The notes beneath the pieces are model-generated. The model did not search any database, was not told the DNA's origin, and saw nothing but the letters and a program-made list of their open reading frames with translations. From NCBI GenBank assembly GCA_021780625.1, contig JAJXYI010000558.1, positions 1 to 6,681 on the forward strand: a DNA stretch of 6,681 nucleotides, read 5' to 3'. The stretch is from a bacterium. GTDB lineage: Bacteria; Verrucomicrobiota; Verrucomicrobiae; Opitutales; Opitutaceae. Within the stretch, counting starts at the first letter, position 1; every line of letters starts with the position of its first letter. A program made the position numbers and the translations under genes. Positions 1 through 5,500 of this stretch are shown here, one piece after another.

Positions 1-39
1 GATTTCGACGGCTCCGATGAAACGGGTTTTAGAGCTCAC
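1..39 (-). CDS. ftsA: FtsA, N-terminal fragment (continues beyond the left edge)
   Basis: A GTG at 39 opens a frame that reads M-S-S-K-T-R-F-I-G-A-V-E-I and runs off the window. R-F-I-G-A-V-E-I resembles the first beta strand of the actin-like division ATPase FtsA, where a short N-terminus leads into a hydrophobic strand and then usually G-T-S-K-V. FtsA tethers FtsZ filaments to the membrane, and its gene directly follows ftsQ in dcw clusters. The frame overlaps the last 11 bases of ftsQ, with the ftsQ TAA at 31-29. The same frame is open upstream and has an ATG at 99, which would add 20 Ser/Pro/His-rich residues and overlap ftsQ by 71 bases. The GTG start is preferred because it gives the expected short leader, but no good ribosome binding site precedes either. 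Only 13 codons are visible, so the identification rests mainly on position. Confidence 0.62.
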   Translation of the reverse strand, partial: MSSKTRFIGAVEI

Positions 40-1054
40 GTTGCGTGGGATTGCGCTGGAAGAGTGATGGGAAGGTGATTGCGGAACCGTGCTGCGCATC
101 GGCGCTGGCGTCCACCTGTGTCGACCGGGTGACGGCACCTTTCGAATGCGAGCCCACCGGATCGCGGAACGCCACGGGCACGTTCCGGCCCAGGCTCAGG
201 TCGATGCGCGCCAGCGGATTGTCAGGAGTGGGCTTCATGGCGTCGCAGATGTAGTCGAAGTAGGCCAGCTGCCGGAAGAAATCCTCATGCGTGGTGAACT
301 CGACGCTCTGGCAGACCGGCGAGCGGACCTCGATCAGGCCGTCGCTCGCAAAGCGCGCCAGCGAGATGACGCGGAAAAGTGAATACAGATGCTGGCTCTC
401 GTAGCGCGCCTGGGCAATCAGGGAGGCCACGGCGTCCATGCCCTGGATCGGCTCAAAGCGACCGTTCTGCCTCGCCAGATGCACCCCGTCGAGCCACGGC
501 AGCTGCTCGATGAACGACCGGGCATAACCGTCGCCCTGGAAGACCACGCCGTCGCGGGCCGCGAAATACATCGTCGGCGCGCTGGAGCCGTCCTGCACCA
601 TCACGCGCGCGACCGGGGTGCGCTCGTTGAGCTTCACGACCAGCGTATCCGGAAAGCGCTTCTCGAGCACAGCCACCCGCACCTGGCCCGAGGCGAGCAA
701 CCGCGACTGGAGCTGGGAGAGATTCAGCTCCATGAGACTCGCGGTCTTCGGGATCGCCAGCGTTTTCGCCGCCCACTCCGCGGTGAGCACTCCGTCGGTC
801 GTGAAGTCGGGCATGGGTTTCACCGGGCCGACATCGTCGGCGCGTGCGATGCTCGCCGGGTGATACTCAATCGCGGTGATCAGCGACACGGCGCCCCAGG
901 TGACCGCGCCCGCGAAGGCGACGCCGGCGACCACCTTCGCGATCGCAATCGTATAGCGCCGGCGCCCGGTCTTCGACATGGCGCGCGGAGCGACCTCCTG
1001 GGGAATCTCCCGCCAGGAACGCGCCGTTGGAAAGATGCCGGGCTGTTCGCTCAT
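29..1054 (-). CDS. ftsQ: FtsQ, divisome POTRA-domain membrane protein
   Basis: This bitopic division protein normally joins FtsB and FtsL and helps recruit and activate the septal synthase FtsW/FtsI. With the ATG at 1054 it has 341 residues: a cytoplasmic N-terminus of about 35 residues ending in a basic patch (K-T-G-R-R-R, 28-33), one membrane segment (about 36-59), then a periplasmic part. The POTRA domain is at about 83-151, with the typical ending FPDTLVVKLNERTPVARV (134-151). The beta domain follows, including FAARDGVVFQG (164-174) and LPWLDG (185-190), and ends at ARIDLSLGRNVPVAFRD (282-298). A hydrophilic Ser/Thr/Gln-rich tail of about 43 residues completes the protein, which is longer than E. 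coli FtsQ (276). The frame is open to an ATG at 1102, but that lies inside ddl and adds a non-membrane Arg/Ser stretch; the ATG at 1054, just after the ddl TAG, is preferred. Individual FtsQ sequences diverge strongly, so the call rests on architecture and locus. Confidence 0.93.
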   Translation of the reverse strand: MSEQPGIFPTARSWREIPQEVAPRAMSKTGRRRYTIAIAKVVAGVAFAGAVTWGAVSLITAIEYHPASIARADDVGPVKPMPDFTTDGVLTAEWAAKTLAIPKTASLMELNLSQLQSRLLASGQVRVAVLEKRFPDTLVVKLNERTPVARVMVQDGSSAPTMYFAARDGVVFQGDGYARSFIEQLPWLDGVHLARQNGRFEPIQGMDAVASLIAQARYESQHLYSLFRVISLARFASDGLIEVRSPVCQSVEFTTHEDFFRQLAYFDYICDAMKPTPDNPLARIDLSLGRNVPVAFRDPVGSHSKGAVTRSTQVDASADAQHGSAITFPSLFQRNPTQREL

Positions 1055-1058
1055 CGAC

Positions 1059-1988
1059 CTAGATGCCTCCCGCCGCCTTGAACCGCTCCAATGCCGGCAC
1101 AATCAACTCACGCACCAGTGCCGTGTAGTCGAGTCCCGCGCAGCGTGCGCTCATAGGCAGCAAGCTGGTGTCTTTCATGCCAGGGAGCGTGTTGATTTCG
1201 AGGAAAAAGAGTTCGTTTTTCTCGGAAAGCATGAAGTCCATCCGCGCGTAGTCCCTGCAGCCGCACGCGCGGAACGCCGACTCCGCCGCACGGCGCGCCT
1301 CGGCCGCCGTTTCCTCAGGAATCGGAGCGGGCACGAGGTATTCGGTCAGTCCCTTCGTGTACTTGGACGTGTAGTCGAAAAGTCCCGACTTGGGCCGGAT
1401 CTCCACGACGCCCATCGCGCGGCCGTTGAGCACGCCCACGGTCAGTTCGCGGCCGACCACGCGCCGCTCGACGAGCCATTCACCGGGCTCGATGTCCGAC
1501 AGCGCGGTCTCCAGTTCGGCCCGGGATCCGATGACCCTCAGCCCCACACTGCTGCCATTGCACGAGGGCTTCAGGATCAGCTGCTCCCCGAGCTCCCCCA
1601 CGATCGCCGCAGCCCCAGGCCGGGAATCTCGGTCGAACGAGATGCCGGGGCACACCCGGACGCCCTGCTCAACCACCCGCTGCTTGGTGCGGACCTTGTT
1701 GAAGCAGACTTCCGACGACGATGCGTCGCAGCCCGCGTAGTGGACGCCCGCCACGTCGAGCAGGCGCTGCATCCCGCCATCCTCGCCGAAGGTGCCATGG
1801 AGCGTCGACAGGACCACGTGCCTGAGCGGATCGAGCCCGGCCGGGAGCACCGGCTGGTCGACCTGGAAAAGGCAGGTCGGGAAACTGCGGGCAAGGGCGA
1901 GCGCCACCGCCTTGCCCGAGCCTAGCGAAACTTCGCGCTCCGCGGAGGTGCCTCCGCAAAGGACGGCCACGATGGGATGTCTGGACAT
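1059..1988 (-). CDS. ddl: Ddl, D-alanine--D-alanine ligase
   Basis: This ATP-grasp ligase joins two D-Ala molecules to give the D-Ala-D-Ala end of the pentapeptide that MurF then adds. With the ATG at 1988 the protein has 309 residues, close to E. coli DdlB (306), and begins directly before the family's first strand and CGGTSAEREVSLGSG (11-25). By alignment with DdlB, Glu17, Ser146 and Tyr210 match the catalytic triad Glu15/Ser150/Tyr216. Lys209-Tyr210 in the omega loop, Arg249, and the magnesium ligands Asp251, Glu264 and Asn266 are also present. Further motifs are LHGTFGEDGGMQ (63-74), KPSCNGSSVGL (140-150) and LEINTLPGM (263-271). Tyr210 argues for D-Ala rather than D-lactate as second substrate. 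An in-frame ATG at 2048 would add 20 residues with no family counterpart; neither start has a strong Shine-Dalgarno. The gene lies 78 bases (or 18 with the upstream ATG) after murB and 4 bases before ftsQ. Confidence 0.95.
   Translation of the reverse strand: MSRHPIVAVLCGGTSAEREVSLGSGKAVALALARSFPTCLFQVDQPVLPAGLDPLRHVVLSTLHGTFGEDGGMQRLLDVAGVHYAGCDASSSEVCFNKVRTKQRVVEQGVRVCPGISFDRDSRPGAAAIVGELGEQLILKPSCNGSSVGLRVIGSRAELETALSDIEPGEWLVERRVVGRELTVGVLNGRAMGVVEIRPKSGLFDYTSKYTKGLTEYLVPAPIPEETAAEARRAAESAFRACGCRDYARMDFMLSEKNELFFLEINTLPGMKDTSLLPMSARCAGLDYTALVRELIVPALERFKAAGGI
1066..1071 (-). promoter_or_regulatory. Possible ribosome binding site for ftsQ
   Basis: The minus strand reads GGGAGG here, inside the last codons of ddl and 11 bases before the ftsQ ATG at 1054. 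The spacing is a little long. A weaker AGG at 1060-1058 lies 3 bases from the ATG. It supports the 1054 start over the upstream ATG at 1102. The hexamer also encodes Gly residues of the ddl C-terminus, so it may be coincidental in this GC-rich DNA. Confidence 0.4.
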
Positions 1989-2066
1989 GAGAAGTCTTCG
2001 TTGAAGTGGATGTCGGGTGAAACCGGGTACGACGATCGGAGTTGCCATGGTGTCTGAAGCAAAGAG
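1989..2066. other. murB-ddl spacer, the only sizeable gap in the window
   Basis: These 78 bases lie between the murC-murB TAA (2069-2067) and the preferred ddl ATG (1988). The downstream 60 bases form an open in-frame extension of ddl from an ATG at 2048. The only self-complementary element I see is a 4-base stem (CTTC/GAAG with a 3-base loop, 1997-2007), too weak for a terminator. There is no T-run after a stem and no convincing -10/-35 pair. It is either a plain spacer or a short coding extension of Ddl. Confidence 0.5.
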
Positions 2067-4361
2067 TTAGAGAACGCGGCTCCAGTCGCCGCCGAAGAGA
2101 AGCACCTCCGGCTCGAGCAGGAATCCCGTCTGCGCCCTCACTTCGGAGCGCACGAGGCGCATGAGGGCGATGACGTCTGCGGCGCTTGCAGCGCCGCGGT
2201 TGATGATGAAATTCGCATGGACCTCCGACACCTCCGCGTCCCCGACGCGTCGGCCCTTCAGGCCGCAAGCCTCGATGAGTCGCCCGGCGAAATCGCCCGG
2301 GGGATTCTTGAACGCACAACCCGCAGACGGTTCGCGAGGCTGGCTCGCCTGGCGCCGCAGGCGGTACGCCTCGATCTTCCGCGCGATCGCCTCGGATTCG
2401 CTCTTCGACACGGGGTTGATCAGCGCGCCGAGCGCGACGGAAGTGATCAGCTCGCGGCACGACCGGTAGTCGACCGTCAGCTTGTCGCGCGACACCGTTT
2501 CCACCCTCCCCTCGGGGGTCATCAACAGCACCTCCGCGACGATGTCGAACATCCAGCCGCCCATTGCGCCCGCATTCATCCGCAGGGCCCCCCCGACGCT
2601 TCCGGGGATGCCCTCGAGAAACTCGAAACCGGCCAGCCCCGCCTTGGCCGCCTGCCCGCACAGGGCCTTGAGGCGAAGCCCCGCCCCGACCCAGATTCGG
2701 CCGTCCGGCTGCATCTCAAATCGCGACCATGAGGGATGCGCAAACGAGAGTACGAGGCCGTCCACGCCCTCATCGGGCACGACGAGGTTGGATCCCCGGC
2801 CGAGGCACAGGCAGGGCACCCGCTCCCGGCCGGCAAAGAGAACGAGCTGGCGCAGGTCCTCGACCGAGGCCGGCTCCGCGAAGAGTCGCGCCGCTCCTCC
2901 CGCCCTCAGCGTGGTCTTCGGTCCCAAGGGTTCCTCGCGTGTAATCCTCGTGTCCGGCGACAGGCTCGCCTTCAGCGACGACGCCCGCGCGTCCCAGGTT
3001 CGCTTGCCCAGCCAGGCGCGGGCCATCTGGTCGATATCGCCGGCGCCCACCACCGCGACGTGATCGCCTGGCCGGAGCGAGGCCTCGATCGCCGAAAAAC
3101 ACGCCGCGCCGTCCGATCCGTGGTGATACACCTCCGCCCGGCCCGAGGCGCGGCACGCCTCCGCCAGGTCCGTCGAGCGCCCACCCTCGACCGGGTCCTC
3201 GCCCGCCGGATACACGTCGAGCAGGTGCAACGAGTCAGCCGCCGCCAGGGCTCCGACAAAGGCGTCCCTGAACTGGGCTGTGCGGCTGTACCGGTGTGGC
3301 TGGAAGGCGGCGACCAGGCGCGCTCCCGGCGGCAGCTGGGCGCGGAGGCTCCCGAGCAGCGCGGCGATCTCCGCGGGATGATGCGCATAATCCTCGATCA
3401 CCACAAAGTCGGGCCCCGCATGCAGCACCGACTGCCGCCGCCGGACCGGCGGGTAGTCCGCCAGCGCGTCCTCCGACACGACGGCACCCATGCCCTCGGC
3501 CGCCGCGAGCGCCGCCGCCGCGTTGGCCGCATTGAATGCCCCCCTCGCCCGCACCCGCGCCCCGGATACACGGTAGCGTCCGCCAAACCGCAGGCGCAGC
3601 CCGGCCTCGTCCTGAGCGTCCAAGTGATACGAATACTCGCCCTCGCCGCCGAACCGGGCCGCCCCGGGCAGGCCCGCCGTAAGGCGCCCCGACGCCGCAC
3701 ACGCCTCATTCACCAGGACCATTCCCCGCGTACGTCGAAACAGGTCGCCGAACGTCCGCTCCAGCGCCTCCGGCGTCCGATAGTGATCCGGATGGTCCCA
3801 GTCCAGGTTCGTCGCAACCGTGATCTCGGGTGAAAACCGCTCGATCGTGCCGTCGCTCTCGTCGATCTCCGCCACAAGCCAGTCGTTCGATCCCGCCGCG
3901 GCCGGCGGCAGCGCCTCGTCTGCAAAGAGTCCGCCCACGATGTAACCCGCCCCAAACCCGGACCGGCGCAGCGCATGCGCAAGCATCGCGGTCGTCGTGG
4001 TCTTGCCATGCGACCCGCAGACGGCGACCAGGCGCAGGCCCTTGGCAACCTCAGCGAGCAGCTCGCCCCGCCGTACGATCGGGATCGCGGCGGCCCGAGC
4101 GGCCACCGCGGCGGGATGATCCGGCCGGATGGCGGACGAGCAGGCGAGCAGGTCGCAGCCCGCGGGCATCGGCCCCACCGACACGCCCGCGCGCACGAGC
4201 TGCAGGCGCATCGCCTCCGTCATCGCGTCGTCCTCTCCGGACACCGACAGGCCGCGCCCAGCCAGGTAGATGGCGAGCGGACCAACACCCATGCCGCCGA
4301 CGCCGACACAGTGAATCCGTCCCACCGGGCGTCCAAAAAGCCTGATCACCGCGTCGGTCAT
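2067..4361 (-). CDS. murC-murB: MurC-MurB fusion: UDP-MurNAc--L-Ala ligase / UDP-GlcNAc-enolpyruvate reductase
   Basis: One uninterrupted 764-residue frame carries two cytoplasmic peptidoglycan precursor enzymes. Residues 1-450 are MurC (ATP-dependent addition of L-Ala to UDP-MurNAc): Rossmann loop CVGVGGMGVG (18-27), P-loop CGSHGKTTTT (115-124, Lys120), DESDG (167-171), TNLDWDHPDHY (184-194), DYAHHP (324-329), FQPHRYSRT (353-361) and GAGDI (439-443). Residues of about 471-764 are MurB (FAD- and NADPH-dependent reduction of UDP-GlcNAc-enolpyruvate to UDP-MurNAc): LRAGGAARLF (485-494), GRGSNLVV (521-528), GIPGSVGGALRMNAG (584-598), DYR (631-633, the likely substrate-binding Arg633), AGCAFKNP (680-687) and EPEV (750-753). 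Between them is a short hydrophilic linker, about 451-470. MurB looks like the shorter type II form; the proton-donor Ser position is Cys682. The MurC motif usually written G-x-H-N reads G-A-F-N at 274-277. The order is opposite to the pathway, since MurB makes the MurC substrate. The start overlaps the murG stop (ATGA). Confidence 0.97.
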   Translation of the reverse strand: MTDAVIRLFGRPVGRIHCVGVGGMGVGPLAIYLAGRGLSVSGEDDAMTEAMRLQLVRAGVSVGPMPAGCDLLACSSAIRPDHPAAVAARAAAIPIVRRGELLAEVAKGLRLVAVCGSHGKTTTTAMLAHALRRSGFGAGYIVGGLFADEALPPAAAGSNDWLVAEIDESDGTIERFSPEITVATNLDWDHPDHYRTPEALERTFGDLFRRTRGMVLVNEACAASGRLTAGLPGAARFGGEGEYSYHLDAQDEAGLRLRFGGRYRVSGARVRARGAFNAANAAAALAAAEGMGAVVSEDALADYPPVRRRQSVLHAGPDFVVIEDYAHHPAEIAALLGSLRAQLPPGARLVAAFQPHRYSRTAQFRDAFVGALAAADSLHLLDVYPAGEDPVEGGRSTDLAEACRASGRAEVYHHGSDGAACFSAIEASLRPGDHVAVVGAGDIDQMARAWLGKRTWDARASSLKASLSPDTRITREEPLGPKTTLRAGGAARLFAEPASVEDLRQLVLFAGRERVPCLCLGRGSNLVVPDEGVDGLVLSFAHPSWSRFEMQPDGRIWVGAGLRLKALCGQAAKAGLAGFEFLEGIPGSVGGALRMNAGAMGGWMFDIVAEVLLMTPEGRVETVSRDKLTVDYRSCRELITSVALGALINPVSKSESEAIARKIEAYRLRRQASQPREPSAGCAFKNPPGDFAGRLIEACGLKGRRVGDAEVSEVHANFIINRGAASAADVIALMRLVRSEVRAQTGFLLEPEVLLFGGDWSRVL

Positions 4362-5500
4362 TGGGTGGCGGAGGCCGTGGCCGGCGGCTGCACATCCGCG
4401 CCGCCGTGAGTGTCGCCCGAGGCGATCGCCTCCAGGTCGTCCAGCATCATCTCGAGCGAGTTCGCCCGCTCGAGCCGCTGGAGGTTGGACCGGAACTTCG
4501 TCAGCAGCCAGTCGTTGAAAATCGTGTCCCGCACCTCCGCACGAAGCGAGGCGATGAAGGCCTGCTCGATCACGACCCCCGCGCCCTGCTGTTCAACGTA
4601 GGCCGCGTTCGCACGCTGATGGTCGTCGGCCGCGTGGGGGAACGGCACGAGGATCCCCGGCGTGCCGCACCGCACCAATTCTGCGATCGTGCCCGCGCCA
4701 GCGCGCGAGACGACCAGGTCTGCCGCGGACACGAGCTCAGCCATGCGATCGCAAAACGGAACGAATACCGCCCGCACCGGCACGCCCCCGCGGGAGCGCT
4801 GCTCGATCGTCTCGGGCACATCCTTGCCCAGGCCCGTGACGCAATAGACCTGGATCCCATCCGCCAGCAGCGCATTCAGCTCATCGCGCACCCACTGGTT
4901 GAGCGCCGCCGCACCCTGGCTGCCGCCGAGCACGGCCAGCACCTTGCCGTGGGGAAACAGGCCGAGCGCGCCGCGCGAGGCCTCGGTCGGGAGGCGCACG
5001 ATCTCGCGGCGCACCGGAAGACCCGCGTGCCGGATCGCCGAGGGTCGCGCGGTCCGCAGTTCGACGCCCGGCGGAAGAAACACGCGGGTGGCAAACCGGC
5101 TGAGCAGGCGGACGGCCCGTCCTGGCACGCGGTTCGCCTCATGCAGCGCGACCGGCACCCCATTCAGGACGCCCGCCAGCGCGAGCGGCGCCGACGTGAA
5201 TCCGCCAAAGCCGAGGATGCAGTCCGGAGCGAGGCTCCGCACAATGTGCCAGCTCGAGGCAAAGCCGCGCGTCTGCGTCGCCGCACAGCGCACCAGCTTC
5301 GCCGGGCTCCAGCCGAACCCGGAACCCGGAATCCGCAGGAATCGAAGATGTGGATACTTCTCAATCAGCCGCGCATCCACCTTCTTCTGGCTGATCAGCA
5401 TCGTCACCCGGTGACCCCGCGCGACCAGCCCTTCGGCCAGTGCGATGCCGGGCGAAAGGTGTCCGCCCGTGCCGCCGCAGGAGAGGAGGAAATTCTTCAT
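4358..5500 (-). CDS. murG: MurG, lipid II-forming GlcNAc transferase
   Basis: This GT28-family enzyme of 380 residues transfers GlcNAc from UDP-GlcNAc to undecaprenyl-PP-MurNAc-pentapeptide (lipid I), making lipid II at the inner face of the membrane. The N-terminal domain has the glycine-rich loop GGTGGHLSPGIALA (9-22), GFGGFTSAPLALAG (97-110) and HEANRVPG (120-127; the commoner form is HEQN). The C-terminal UDP-GlcNAc domain has LGGSQGAAALN (191-201), SRAGAGTIAEL (265-275) and PFPHAADDHQRANA (286-299). The start at ATG 5500 puts the glycine loop at the expected distance from the N-terminus; the frame stays open upstream to 5698, but that part is ftsW in another frame. The protein is somewhat longer than E. 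coli MurG (about 355), mainly through a C-terminal tail from about residue 345. The start overlaps the ftsW stop by 4 bases and its stop overlaps the murC-murB start by 4 bases. No clear Shine-Dalgarno precedes the ATG, which fits translational coupling. Confidence 0.97.
   Translation of the reverse strand: MKNFLLSCGGTGGHLSPGIALAEGLVARGHRVTMLISQKKVDARLIEKYPHLRFLRIPGSGFGWSPAKLVRCAATQTRGFASSWHIVRSLAPDCILGFGGFTSAPLALAGVLNGVPVALHEANRVPGRAVRLLSRFATRVFLPPGVELRTARPSAIRHAGLPVRREIVRLPTEASRGALGLFPHGKVLAVLGGSQGAAALNQWVRDELNALLADGIQVYCVTGLGKDVPETIEQRSRGGVPVRAVFVPFCDRMAELVSAADLVVSRAGAGTIAELVRCGTPGILVPFPHAADDHQRANAAYVEQQGAGVVIEQAFIASLRAEVRDTIFNDWLLTKFRSNLQRLERANSLEMMLDDLEAIASGDTHGGADVQPPATASATQ

Noticed and set aside
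26..36. GTTTTAGAGCT, identical to the first bases of the type II-A CRISPR repeat and guide scaffold
   Set aside because: It occurs once, the match ends after 11 bases, and there is no array. The bases are explained by the ftsQ stop and the first ftsA codons.
1359..1364. Possible D-Ala-D-Lac (vancomycin resistance type) specificity of the ligase
   Set aside because: The omega loop has Lys209-Tyr210 as in D-Ala-D-Ala ligases. The Phe substitution or the VanA/VanB-type loop of depsipeptide ligases is absent.
978..1925. A 315-codon open frame on the plus strand, antisense to ddl
   Set aside because: The opposite strand encodes Ddl with all catalytic residues. The antisense product is Arg/His-rich with no family motif or credible ribosome binding site.
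1997..2007. CTTC-GTT-GAAG hairpin between murB and ddl as a terminator or regulatory element
   Set aside because: A 4-base stem without a following T-run is too weak, and ending transcription inside this cluster is not expected.
1669..2661. A 330-codon minus-strand frame spanning murB and the start of ddl
   Set aside because: It overlaps two convincing genes in another frame, and its translation is Gly/Arg-rich and low in complexity. It is an out-of-frame shadow.
2736..3833. A 365-codon plus-strand frame antisense to murC-murB
   Set aside because: It is Arg-rich without motifs and fully covered by the MurC-MurB coding sequence on the other strand.
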